Source of the DNA: Pomphorhynchus laevis
Lineage: Eukaryota; Acanthocephala; Palaeacanthocephala; Echinorhynchida; Pomphorhynchidae
Assembly (NCBI GenBank): GCA_012934845.2
Contig: WNNJ02001606.1
Location: 186,001-250,000 of the forward strand
Reading direction: 5' to 3'
DNA: 64,000 bases
The notes beneath the pieces were generated by a model. The model made no database searches. It was not told the origin of the DNA and was given only the letters and a program-made list of their open reading frames with translations. Below, one piece after another: positions 10,146-20,845 of this stretch (its first letter is position 1; the number at the start of each line of letters is the position of its first letter). The translations under genes and the position numbers were made by a program.

Positions 10146-12004
10146 CGTATGACATGGTGTCAAAAATAATAAAATAAGGTGTCAATAATGATTAAACATG
10201 GTGTCAATAATAATGAAATAGGGTGTCAATAATTGTTAAACATGGTGTCAATAATAATGAAATACAATATCAATAATTGTTAAACATGGTGTCAATAGTA
10301 ATAAAATACGGTGTCAATAATGGTTAAACATCGTGTCAATAATAATGAAATACGGTGTCAATAATGGTTAAACATCGTGTCAATAATAATATAACACAGT
10401 ATCAATAATTGTTAAACATGGTGTCAATAATAATGAAATAAGGTGTCAATAATTGTTAAACATGGTGTCAATAGTAATAAAATACGGTGTCAATAATGGT
10501 TAAACATCGTGTCAATAATAATGAAATACGGTGTCAATAATTGTTAAACATTGTGTCAATCAACATGAAATAAAGTGTCAATAATTGTTAAAATGGTGTC
10601 GATAATAATGAAATGCGGTGTCGATAATGGTTAAACATGGTGTCAATAATAATGAAATGCGGTGTCAATAATTGTTAAACATTGTGTCAATAATAATGAA
10701 ATACGGTGTCAATAATTGTTAAACATGGTGTCAATAATAATGAAAAAAGGTGTCAATAATGGTTAAACATAGTTTCAATAATAATGAAACACAGTATCAA
10801 TAATTGTTAAACATGGTGTCAATAATAATGAAATAAGGTGTCAATAATTGTTAAACATGGTGTCAATAATAATGAAATACGGTGTCAATAATTGTTAAAC
10901 ATTGTGTCAATAATAATGAAAAAAGGTGTCAATAATGGTTAAACATAGTTGTCAATAATAATGAAACACAGTATCAATAATTGTTAAACATGGTGTCAAT
11001 AATAATGAAATAAGGTGTCAATAATTGTTAAATACTGCGTCAATCATAATAAAATACGGTGTCAATAATGGTTAAACATGGTGTCACTAATAATGAAATA
11101 AGGTGTCAATAATTGTTAAACATGGTGTCAATAATAATGAAATACAATATCAATAATTGTTAAACATGGTGTCAATAGTAATAAAATACGGTGTCAATAA
11201 TTGTTAATTATGGTGTCAATAATAATGAAATACAATATCAATAATTGTTAAACATGGTGTCAATAGTAATAAAATACGGTGTCAATAATGGTTAAACATC
11301 GTGTCAATAATAATGAAACACAGTATCAATAATTGTTAAACATGGTTTCAATAATAATGAAATAAGGTGTCAATAATTGTTAAATACTGCGTCAATCATA
11401 ATTAAATAAGGTGTCAATAATTGTTAAATACTGCGTCAATCATAATTAAATACTGTGTCAATAATGGTTAAACATGGTGTCAATAATATTAAAATACGAT
11501 GTTAATAATTGTTAAACATGGTGTCAATATCAAAAAAATACTGTGTTAATAATTGTTAAACATGGTGTCAATAGTAATAAAATACGGTGTCAATTATTGT
11601 TAAACATAGTGTCAATAATAATGAAATAAGGTGTCAATAATGGTTAAACATGGTGTCAATAATAATGAAATACGGTGTCAATAATGGTTAAACATGGTGT
11701 CAATAATAATGAAACACAGTATCAATAATTGTGAAGCATGGTGTCAATAATAACGAAATAAGGTGTCACTAATTGCTTAACATGGTGTCAATAATAAAAT
11801 ACGGTGAGAATAATTGTTAAACATGGTGTCAATAATAATGAAATGCGGTGTCAATAATTGTTAAACATGGTGTCAATAATAATGAAATAAGGTGTCAATA
11901 ATTGTTAAACATGGTGTCAATAATAATGAAATGCGGTGTAAATTATTGTTTAAACGGTGTCAATAATAATGAAACAAGGTGTCAATAATTGTTAAATATG
12001 GTGT
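10146..12004. repeat. 44-bp (2 x 22-bp) minisatellite, array 1
   Basis: Two alternating 22-bp half-units, GGTGTCAATAATTGTTAAAC+AT and GGTGTCAATAATAATGAAAT+AC, repeat with point differences for about 1.86 kb. Variants such as ACAATATCAATAATTG, CATAGTTTCAATAATA and ACTGCGTCAATCATAAT recur at spacings that are multiples of 44 bp (for example 176 bp around 10,743 and 10,919), so higher-order copies exist. Each unit carries TAATTG and ATTGTT. No coding content. Confidence 0.95.
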
Positions 12005-12077
12005 CATTCGCAGGTGATTTTAATTCTCGTTATACGTCACCGTTAACGAACAAACTTGAGCAACTACAAGCTTACTT
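12005..12077 (+). mobile_element. Slice of an APE LINE endonuclease at the end of array 1
   Basis: The sequence from CATTCGCAGGTGATTTTAAT to CAAGCTTACTTTA is nearly identical to 18,265-18,342, the start of the LINE in array 2, including the flanking satellite unit. It encodes the GDFNSRYTSPLTNKLEQLQA part of an endonuclease. The remaining ~15 bp of the slice (GATCTTTAAACCTTGAA) are at 16,397-16,411, on the other side of the inserted CR1/L2-like LINE. Confidence 0.8.
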
Positions 12078-12318
12078 TAAAAAAATTTTGGTTTCTAATA
12101 AAGATACAATCTAAAGTAAATACAATAAAATAACATACAATCTAAAGTAAATACAACGACAACCAAACGACAACCTTCGACGACAACTAAAGACAACCAT
12201 CCGCTTGACAATCATCGACAACCATCGACGACATCCGTTCGCTACTACTAACGCGAACTACTTACAATTAACTACTTACAATTATTTAAAAATCGTAAAC
12301 TATTGCAACCTACAGTTA
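12078..12318 (+). promoter_or_regulatory. 5' UTR of the CR1/L2-like LINE
   Basis: Contains a twice-repeated ATACAATCTAAAGTAAATAC and a run of GACAACC/GACGACA. AACTACTTACAATT is then repeated twice just before ORF1. ACAATAAAATAACATACAA (12,126 on) and ACTACTTACAAT also stand upstream of the CXC-type RT elements at 58.3 and 61.9 kb. Confidence 0.5.
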
Positions 12319-13191
12319 ATGGGAGCCAAGAAGAAAAATCTACCAAAAGCCAAGCGAGCAATCTCTGTTGATACCGATAAAACCGGCAAGCTCGAGAACA
12401 TACAAGTGGAATGCTCCGCTAGCGGCTGTCAAATCTGGACATCAGTAACGCATAATTGTGCTTTGGGTCAGGAAACTTGTGTCGGGCCACCGTTCTACAG
12501 CGGATTCTGGGCGGCGAAACAAATCAACTTGATAATAAAACGATTAGAGCAATTGGAAATGGCATCGCAGCATGATCGAATTTCTCAAATTTCTGACAAA
12601 TCTACTGAGACAGTGAAGGAGCCGCAAATTGTATCGCAGCAAGATGGATTTTGTCAAGTTTATGATAAATCTACCGAGACAGTGACGGAGCCGCAAATTG
12701 TTACAACTAATGTATATTCACTCCCCGACACCCCACGTCCCGTCCTTCCCGTCTCGTCCCTCAATACCTTGCATCCATCAATCAAAATCACCTCCACCAA
12801 CCTCCACTATCCTTCCACTCATAACCTTTCCTCACATCGCTTGCCACCCTCTTTATTTTCATTATCCTCTATGTCTCCCGTCGTCAAACCAAATCCCTCC
12901 AAATCATCAACTGACAGCTCTTCTATCGTGATCTCACCTACTCACGTCAGTCGTCCTCCTTTACGGAAGCGCTTTGCTTCTCGCGATCGTTGCGTCATTG
13001 TTACTAATATCACGCCTTCTAAATCTTTATCTCCACAAACACGTCTGGACCAAGATGTTTCCGCCTTCAGATCAATCCTCCCGTCTATTGTTCCTTCGGA
13101 TAAACCATCCTTTTTCAAGGACATTTCTCCTGTCGCATTCATCCGTCTAAAGAAATCTTCTCAATCTAATCCTTCCCAGCCCCTCTCCTAA
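12319..13191 (+). pseudogene. LINE ORF1 (CR1/L2-like)
   Basis: The open frame extends upstream to 12,205, but the start MGAKKKNLPKAKRA at 12,319 is preferred because the upstream part is the Asn/Thr-rich 5' UTR. A small Cys/His cluster (VECSASGCQIWTSVTHNC) resembles the start of a PHD-like finger as found in ORF1 of CR1/L2 LINEs. A Ser/Pro/Thr-rich middle and a conserved C-terminal block (RPPLRKRFASRDRC, DQDVSAFRSIL, SPVAFIRLKKSS) follow. The latter is shared with the copy at 1,569-2,021. The frame is lost at ~13,191, and the rest of the domain continues in another frame at 13,251-13,400 (RIFPDRAPSEIAQIS). Confidence 0.7.
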
Positions 13192-13420
13192 AAATTGTTT
13201 TCAAGCATCGCTCTCACGCGTCTTCTGTCCTCTCTCAACGATTCAAACTCATGTCATCTTCAACCACTCGAATTTTCCCCGATCGCGCCCCTTCTGAAAT
13301 CGCTCAAATCTCTTCAGCCCGCATCAAAAAACGCCGTCGCGAGGAAAACGGCGAAACATCACTCTCCATCCGAAACATAGACGGAAATTTTCAAGTTGTC
13401 CACACCCGTCCAAAAATTCG

Positions 13421-14206
13421 ATGGCGCTCCATCTCTCCTATGTGTCTTCTCCACTAGACTCTTTCGCCACAGCACACGGTTTCCGCCTCGGTCTCCTCAA
13501 CACTAGATCTATTCTCAATAAATCCGATCTTATCCTCAACCTATTCACCAAGCAATCCATCGATCTCTTCTGCCTCACCGAATCCTGGCACTCAGATTCC
13601 GACGACCTTTCCATTCGCCGTCTGCTCTCTGCCGGTTGCTCCCTAGTCGAATCCGCCCGCCCCCTCAGCTCATGCCCTTCTAAATCCTCTAATCATGGCG
13701 GCATCGTCGCATTCGCGCGTCACCCAGCGTCTCTTCGCAAAATCAATACCCCTTTCAGTCCTTGCTCTTTTGAATTGCTCACTTGTCGTTATTCTAACCC
13801 GATCACTCTAGATCTCGCCATTGTATACCGTCCTGGTTCATCAGCTCCTACAGCCTTATTTTTTACCGAACTCGCTGACCTCCTTTCTCATTGTTCTTTG
13901 TCCTCAATCCCTTCACTCGTTCTAGGCGACTTCAATATCCGCCTAGACTGCCCCTTTTCCACAGATTCCATCCGCTTCATCAACATTCTATCCAACTACA
14001 ATTACAAACTAATCTCCACTGCCCCCACACATATACTTGGTGGGGCACTCGACATCATCGCTGTCCCCGATCATTTTGCTGCCTACACCTCACTGTCCAT
14101 CTCTGATCCTGGTCTATCCGATCACTTTCTTATCACCCTTGATCTCACTCGCAACCACACCCCCTCACACACCTACAATCCTACTTCGCCCTTGGAGAAA
14201 TCTTGA
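13421..14206 (+). pseudogene. LINE ORF2: APE-type endonuclease
   Basis: A 261-residue frame with the endonuclease blocks in order: LGLLNTRSILNK, FCLTESWHSD (metal-binding Glu), SSNHGGIVAFAR, LAIVYRPGSSAP, SLVLGDFNIRLD (catalytic Asp-Asn), THILGGALDIIAV and DPGLSDHFLITLDL (final Asp-His). It cuts the target strand that primes reverse transcription. The frame shifts at the end (~14,190) and the protein continues in the +1 frame as RPWRNLELSLL. All key residues are still present. Confidence 0.85.
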
Positions 14207-15000
14207 ACTCTCCCTTCTCTGCTCTGCCTTACTCAAATCGTCTCTATCATTACCCACAATAACATATTCATCTCCTCACGATCTCGCCTTTCTTTTCGAC
14301 TCTGAACTCACATCCACTCTCGATATTCTCTTGCCCTTCGAGCCTCACCCACACCGTCGCTTGCACCGTGCCCCATGGTTTGACATCCAATGTCTACTCT
14401 CAAAGCATCGACTCCGCCATGCTTTTCGAATCTATCACCGCTCTCTCAGACGCGATTTCCGCTCGATCACTCCGTCTTTCCGTGATTCCTATCTTGCTCT
14501 TCGCCGGTCTCATCTCAACCTACTACGTACCAAATGCAACTCCTTCTGGCAGCATAAAATCATCACTTCATTCAACTCTAAGACTCTCTGGCATACTTTT
14601 AACTCAATCCTGGCTCGTTCCTCTACGCCGTGCAACATCAATGCTAATGATTATTCGTCATTTCTCCAGACTAAAGTATCCACGCTGCTCTCTCACACCC
14701 CGGTCTCCATCCTATCCCACTCTGCCCCGCCTAGCCTCATCCTTCCGGAACTCTTTCATCTTCTCCCTGTCTCACCTACAGAAATATCATCTGTCCTCAT
14801 GTCCTTGCCCAACAAAACCTCACCCGCCGATCCCCTGCCTACCCACATATTAAAATCTATATGCTCATCGATATCCCCATTTCTCACAACCTTGTTTAAC
14901 TCGTCCATCCACAGTCGTATCTTCCCTTCACATTGGAAATCCGCAATCGTTCGTCCCATCCTTAAAAAACAATCGCTCAACCCTCCCTTCCTTCTAGCTA
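14190..15000 (+). pseudogene. LINE ORF2: linker and RT N-terminal part
   Basis: Continues the endonuclease frame after one frameshift: HRRLHRAPWFD, then FQ-like helices, and MSLPNKTSPADPLPTHILK with FPSHWKSAIVRPILKK, the RT0/RT1 blocks of CR1/L2-group LINEs. Another frameshift near 14,975 moves the next block (SYRPIS-like, LLERII) into the following frame. The overlapping frame at 14,368-14,853 is a shadow. Confidence 0.7.
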
Positions 15001-15029
15001 TCGCCCCATTTCGCTACTCCCTACTCATT

Positions 15030-15697
15030 CTAAGCTCTTAGAACGCATCATCTTAATACAAATCAACGCTTATCTCTCCTCATCCAATCTGTACCCTCCT
15101 TTCCAATCCGCTTTCCGCTCTAATCACTCGACAGAAATCGCATGCATAAAAGTGTACAACGACTTACTCATTTCTCGAGACAAGGCTCTATATAGTGTTC
15201 TCATCTCCCTCGACCTCTCCTCCGCATTCGACATTGTCGACCACTCCGTCCTCCTTTCTCGCCTTCGTTATGATTACGGATTTTCTTCCTCCTCCGTAGC
15301 ATGGTTCGCCTCATACCTATCCGACCGTTCCTTTCGCGTCTGTTCTAATTCATCATCATCCCCTCCCATCCCTATTTTTTGCGGGGTCCCACAAGGTTCA
15401 GTCCTAGGTCCTATGCTTTTCTCTCTTCTGCTTGGCGATCTATCTCCGTTTATCAAACCTTACTCCTTTAAGGTCATACAATACGCCGATGACATTCTAA
15501 TCTATGATCATGCACCCGCACATCGCATACACGATATCGGCATTTCTGCCTCCAACTGTCTTTCTTCTATCTACAAACGTCTCTCCAATCTCCATCTCGT
15601 TCTAAACCCCGAAAAGTCCAAAATAATGTGGATCCTCCCCGTAAACCAAACATATCTCCTCCCATTGTTTCTTTTGCCTCATCGATCATCCCTATAG
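15030..15697 (+). pseudogene. LINE ORF2: reverse transcriptase core
   Basis: The Met-initiated frame at 15,152 starts inside the domain. In-frame sequence upstream reads FQSAFRSNHSTEIACIKVYN. ISLDLSSAFDIVDH is motif A, GVPQGSVLGPMLFSLLLGDL motif B and VIQYADDILIYDHA motif C with the YADD box. LHLVLNPEKSKIMW is motif D. These are typical of CR1/L2/Rex-group LINEs. A frameshift near 15,650 moves the rest into the frame beginning 15,628. Confidence 0.85.
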
Positions 15698-16390
15698 TCC
15701 ACAATCTCACTTTCTTAGGCTTCCATTTCGATGATCACCTTTCCCTTAAACCCTTCGTCCGTGACAAGGTCCGCTCGTCTAACTTAATTCTCCGTGACAT
15801 CCGCCGTATCCGCCCCCTTATCGACTTCCGTTCTTGTATGTCTCTTTCATCGCTTCTTTTCCCTAAAATCGATTACTGCCTTAGCCGTTTCGTCAATTCT
15901 CCAAAATCCATCATCCTACCCCTACAACGAATAATCAACACCGCCGTTCGAGTGCTCTTTCGTCTCCGTCGCTTCGACCAACACATCAACATATCTTGCC
16001 CAACTCTCCTGGCCCACCATCCACATCCGCATCAAACTCCGCCTTCTTCTCGTTACTTTTCGTCTCATCGATGTCGGCTCCCCATCGTTCATCAACCTTC
16101 CTTTCTTAGACGATACTCGCCCCACCTCGTTATCGCTTCGTTCCTGTCATACCCTCTTACTCCACATTCCCAATTACTCCAACAACTTCGGTCTTCGATC
16201 CTTCCTCGTCGCCGCCTCACTCGCCTGGAATCAACTTCCTCTTGACGTCCGCCGCGCTCCCTCCTTTATCACATTCAAACACCTCCTTTGTTCACACCTT
16301 CTCGACACCTGCTTCACAGTCTTGTTTTGTTGTGGTCGTGTGTGCGTGCGCTGGCACGCATTTGCCACGTTAAAATAAATCGTTTTTTTT
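15698..16390 (+). pseudogene. LINE ORF2 C-terminal domain and 3' end
   Basis: NLTFLGFHFDDHLSLKPFV, then CLSRFVNSPKS and RIINTAVRVLFRLRR. A frameshift near 16,000 is followed by FLVAASLAWNQLPLDVRRAP and SFITFKHLLCSHLL, the usual WNxLPLxxR ending of CR1/L2 LINEs. The 3' UTR is short, with a small hairpin (GTGCGCTGGCACGC) and AATAAAT before the T run. Confidence 0.7.
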
Positions 16391-16396
16391 ACTTTA

Positions 16397-16411
16397 GATC
16401 TTTAAACCTTG
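16397..16411 (+). mobile_element. Right-hand remainder of the LINE slice
   Basis: GATCTTTAAACCTTGAA continues 12,005-12,077 after the inserted LINE and then changes directly into satellite units. The matching sequence in the second copy (18,343-18,359) goes on into a full LINE. Confidence 0.7.
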
Positions 16412-18262
16412 AAATAAGGTGTCAATAATTGTAAAACATGATGTCAATAATAATGAAATACGATGTCAATAATTGTTAAACACTGTGTCAATAATAATGA
16501 AACAAGGTGTCAATAATTGTAAAACATGGTGTCATAATAATAAAATAAGGTGTCAATAATTGTAAAACGTAGCATCAATAATAATAAAATACGGTGTCAA
16601 TAATGGTTAAACATGGTGTCAATAATAATGAAACACAGTATCAATAATTGTTAAACATGGTGTCAATAATAATGAAATAAGGTGTCAATAATTGTTGAAC
16701 ATTGTGTCAATCAACATGAAATAAGGTGTCAATAATTGTTAAACATGGTGTCAATAATAATGAAATACAATATCAATAATTGTTAAACATGGTGTCAATA
16801 GTAATAAAATACGGTGTCAATAATTGTTAATTATGGTGTCAATAATAATGAAATACAATATCAATAATTGTTAAACATGGTGTCAATAATAATGAAATAA
16901 GGTGTCAATAATGGTTAAACATGGTGTCAATAATAATAAAATACGGTGTCAATAATTGTTAAACATGGTGTCAATAATAATGAAACACAGTATCAATAAT
17001 TGTTAAACATAGTGTCAATAATAATGAAATAAGGTGTCAATTATTGTTAAATATGGCGTTAATCATAATGAAATTAGGTGTCAATAATGGTTAAACACGA
17101 TGTCAATAATAATGAAATAAGGTGTCAATAATGGTTAAACATGGTGTCAATAATAAAATACGGTGTCAATAATTGTTAAACATAGTGTCAATAATAATAG
17201 AATCAGGTATCAATAATTGTTAAACATGGTGTCAATAATAATGTAATAAGGTGTCAATAATGGTTAAACATGGTGTCAATAATAATGTAATTATGTGTCA
17301 ATAATGGTTAAACATGATGTCAATAATAATGAAATACGATGTCAATAATTGTTAAACACTGTGTCAATAATAATGAAATAAGGTGTCAATAATTGTAAAA
17401 CATGGTGTCATAATAATAAAATAAGGTGTCAATAATTGTAAAACGTAGCATCAATAATAATAAAATACGGTGTCAATAATGGTTAAACATGGTGTCAATA
17501 ATAATAAAATACGGTGTCAATAATTGTTAAACATCGTGTCAATAATAATAGAATCAGGTATCAATAATTGTTAAACATGGTGTCAATAATAATGTAATTA
17601 TGTGTCAATAATGGTTAAACATGGTGTCAATAATAATGAAATACGGTGTCAATAATGGTTAAACATGGTGTCAATAATAATGAAACACAGTATCAATAAT
17701 TGTTAAACATAGTGTCAATAATAATGAAATAAGGTGTCAATTATTGTTAAATATGGCGTTAATCATAATGAAATTAGGTGTCAATAATGGTTAAACACGA
17801 TGTCAATAATAATGAAATAAGGTGTCAATAATGGTTAAACATGGTGTCAATAATAATAAAATACGGTGTCAATAATTGTTAAACATGGTGTCAATAATAA
17901 TAGAATCAGGTATCAATAATTGTTAAACATGGTGTCAATAATAATGTAATAAGGTGTCAATAATGGTTAAACATGGTGTCAATAATAATAAAATACGGTG
18001 TCAATAATTGTTAAACATGGTGTCAATAATTGTTAAACATGGTGTCAATAATTGTTAAACATGGTGTCAATAATAATGAAATAAGATGTCAATAATTGTT
18101 AAACATGGTGTCAATAATAATGAAATACGGTGTCAATAATAATGAAATACGGTGTCAATAATTGTTAAACATGGTGTCAATAATAATAATGAAATGTCGT
18201 GTTAATTATTGTTAAAACGGTGTCAATAATAATGAAATACGGTGTCAATAATTGTTAAATAT
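16412..18262. repeat. 44-bp minisatellite, array 2
   Basis: Same units as array 1 and almost the same length (~1.85 kb), ending in the same junction to the LINE endonuclease sequence. It contains longer internal duplications: the stretch with GTAAAACGTAGCATCAATAA recurs about 876 bp apart (16,561 and 17,437), and the stretch with ATATGGCGTTAATCATAAT recurs about 700 bp apart (~17,048 and ~17,748). Confidence 0.95.
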
Positions 18263-18527
18263 GGTGTCATTCGCAGGTGATTTTTATTCTCGTTATACGT
18301 CACTGTTAACGAACAAACTTGAGCAACTACAAGCTTACTTTAGATCTTTAAACCTTGAACTCCATATCCCAGTTGAAAAATTGTCGACGAATCGTGGAAC
18401 GGTCGAAGTTGTAATGACTTTGTTTTATCTAATGTCCCGATACATAACATACACCTTGAGCTTGCAAGCAGATGGTCTCTCGTACGAAAACATAAACCCT
18501 TATCATGTATCTTTCACTGTGCTGTAA
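18263..18527 (+). pseudogene. LINE endonuclease, C-terminal part
   Basis: The frame reads FAGDFYSRYTSLLTNKLEQL (the GDFN block with Asn changed to Tyr; the slice at 12,005 has the Asn), then LNLELHIPVEKLSTNRGTVE. The later IDxVF block is disturbed, probably by a frameshift. The Met-initiated frame begins in satellite at 18,252, which is not a real start. Confidence 0.65.
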
Positions 18528-19106
18528 CTAGACACCAACAACAGTTAATTCCTAAAAACAGTAAGAGTAGGAGCATATGCTTCCCATCTCTTAATCATCA
18601 TATGATTAATAAATCGTTTGATCTTTTGTCCGTTGGCAGGTTGTGAGTTAGTATGGATTGCCTAACTTCCACCTTATTAGCATCATGTCGGGAGAGAAAT
18701 ATCGGAAACAGTTCAAACATTACAAGCAAAAACCGGAATGGCTACGTTCTATGCAACACTCATTAACCCGATTCAAAAAATATTACGATTTAATCTTGAC
18801 GTTTGTGAAGAATACTCGTGCTTACGAAAACAATACTGCCGTCTAAATGCATCGTGGAGAAAGGCTTGAATATCACGGGAAGAACAAAAAATCATTCTTC
18901 AAGCAGAAGTCGCGCCGTGGAAATTAAGAAATCAAAATAAGTCTACTACTTCTCAAATTAAATTATCAGTGTAAGTTTCTCATTTTCACACAATTTATAA
19001 GAACCCTCTAAAAAAGGATACATCAATAAGTTTGCCTATAGATTGTATTTCATCATTAATAAACGATAATTCTCTTAACTATGAATTTACCATTTAAGAA
19101 TTAGAA

Positions 19107-20090
19107 ATGGCAGTAAAATTGATGAAGAATAACAAAGCTTCTGGCCCAGATGACTTATGTGTCGAACATATCAAATCTTCTTATGCGTTATTAAGTAACT
19201 ACTGGGCTTTCCTATTCAATTCACTGCTTCATGGTGCTACTATACCTGACTCATGGCGGTGGAGTGTAATAAAGGTACTATATAAAGGCAAAGGATCTCC
19301 AAATGACACAAACTCTTACCGCAGAATCGCTTTGCTAAACCACTGCTACAAATTTCTGACTTTAGTCATGTCTATTCGGTTAGTAAACGATCGAGGTTTT
19401 ATGCTCCCAAATGAGCAACATGGGTTTCGCCGTGGTAGATCTACGACTGACGCTATTAGAATTGTTAGAGACCTGGTCATTGACTCGTACAGTCGTCACA
19501 CATCGTTGTATGCAATTTTCATTGATTTTCAAAAAGCATTTGATTCAGTTAATCGAAACATTCTGCTTGATAAACTCCATAGAAGATTTGGAATTTCTGG
19601 TCGTTTTCTGAATCTATTGCTTGGAGTACTACAACCTAGTTCGGTACGTGTATTTGATGGACTCAGATTTTTGGATTCGTTTGTGATTAACCGAGGCGTG
19701 CTACAGGGAGACCCTATGAGCCCTCTACTATTTTCATTCGTTTTAGCGGACTTACCGGAGATGCTACGTAGCTTTTCCTCAAAAATAAAATGTGTTTTGT
19801 ATGCTGATGATCTCGTCATATTATCTTCAAATGGTATCGCGGCTCAAAAAGCCTTGACAGCCCTAGAGAGGTTTTGTGTAGTAAACGAGATATCAATAAA
19901 TAAACGGAAGTCAAAGGTCCTGAAATTTAGAAAAGGTGGACCGTTATGTCGTAATGATAGATTAGTAATCGACGGTGAACCTTTGGAATTTTGTAACAGC
20001 TATACATACCTAGGCATTCTACTGACGTCAAGATGGTATTTTACGCAACACATGGAACAAAAAGCATCGAAACTGGCAATAGTTACCTGA
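19107..20090 (+). pseudogene. LINE reverse transcriptase
   Basis: A 327-residue frame: MKNNKASGPDDLCVEHIKSS (RT0/1), WSVIKVLYKGKGSPNDTNSY-R-IALL, EQHGFRRGRSTTDAI, IFIDFQKAFDSVNRNILLDK (motif A), NRGVLQGDPMSPLLFSFVLA (motif B), CVLYADDLVILSS (motif C, YADD), SINKRKSKVLKFRKGG (motif D), SYTYLGILL (motif E). All catalytic residues are present. A stop after KLAIVT ends it, and the C-terminal part continues at 20,148. Confidence 0.88.
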
Positions 20091-20147
20091 CTTGATAAAA
20101 ATATAGGTTCAATATCTTTTGAAGGCGCGCTAAACTACTTTAGGATC

Positions 20148-20627
20148 ATGCTTCTACCAATAATTACTTATGGAATTCAGGCAATATGGTTAGATCTAAG
20201 GGCAGATAATTTCAGACAATTGGATGCCTGCAAATGGCGTTTTGTCAAGCGCATAGTTGGATTATCTCCGAGAATATCATCTACTATTGTGGCCTTTCTC
20301 GCTCGTTTAGAACAGTGCTCCATCGAAATAAGTGATCGGTTAAATCTTCCACACACAGCGGAATTCGACAAAAATGCTGAAACATTAAAAAATAAATGGA
20401 ATAATTTGGACAACGATCATAAGCTAACTCCCGTTATCACTCAAACAGCATGGAAAACAGCTTCTTACTCAAAACGGCCGATAGCTTGGCGTGTATCAAC
20501 ACACGGTTATCATGACAAGTATTGTTCAAGAAAAATTCAATGTCACGATAGATCAGCTATGTGCATATGTATATTCTGTGGTCATCTTTGCAAATCGATC
20601 AGATGTATATTCTTATTAGTACCTTAA
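20148..20627 (+). pseudogene. LINE C-terminal part after the RT
   Basis: LLPIITYGIQAIWLDLRADN and LDACKWRFVKRIVGLSP are the post-RT helical region found in APE LINEs (tYG...W, ...L...q...lrri.gl.). The tail has Cys/His residues (HDRSAMCICIFCGHLCKS) that may be the remains of a zinc knuckle. Separated from the RT by one stop. Confidence 0.65.
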
Positions 20628-20845
20628 ACAACTATCATTAAAAAAGATTGACATGCTACCCACTCAACGCTAATCAGCAATCAAATTCTACATATTCAAA
20701 GCGCAATACTGAAGAATGAAAAGAATTATAATTACAAATATTACTCACATTTGTAATTCACATCTTCCTTGTGAATTTAGATTATTTATTTACATATGAT
20801 TATTTTTTCCCTGGCCGCGAGGCAAGCAGGGCAATAATACCTCTA

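Larger units (their letters stand above)
12078..16390 (+). mobile_element. CR1/L2-like LINE, nearly full length, with target-site duplication
   Basis: A 4.3-kb LINE with a 5' UTR (12,078-12,318), ORF1 and ORF2 (endonuclease, RT, C-terminal domain), ending in AAATAAATCG plus a T run. The target site ACTTTA (up to TTACTTTA) stands at both ends, at 12,072-12,077 and 16,391-16,396, and splits the LINE slice at 12,005. The coding strand is very pyrimidine-rich. About four or five frameshifts break ORF1 and ORF2. Its 3' end (GTGCGCTGGCACGCATTTGC) recurs alone at 33,990-34,105 and in diverged form at 48,400-48,470. Confidence 0.88.
18263..20840 (+). mobile_element. APE-type LINE inside the satellite, 5' truncated
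   Basis: Starts inside the endonuclease domain directly after a satellite unit and ends near GCAATAATACCTCTACA, after which satellite resumes. It contains the endonuclease end (18,263-18,527), an RT (19,107-20,090) and a C-terminal part (20,148-20,627). The clade cannot be fixed by eye. It is not the CR1/L2 family of the neighbouring LINE (lower G/C, motif B GVLQGDPMSP). The 3' UTR has a hairpin AATTCAC/GTGAATT and no clear A-tail. Confidence 0.8.

Noticed and set aside
10146-12004. CRISPR-like repeat-spacer array
   Set aside because: Units are contiguous 22/44-bp tandem repeats without unique spacers, in an animal genome.
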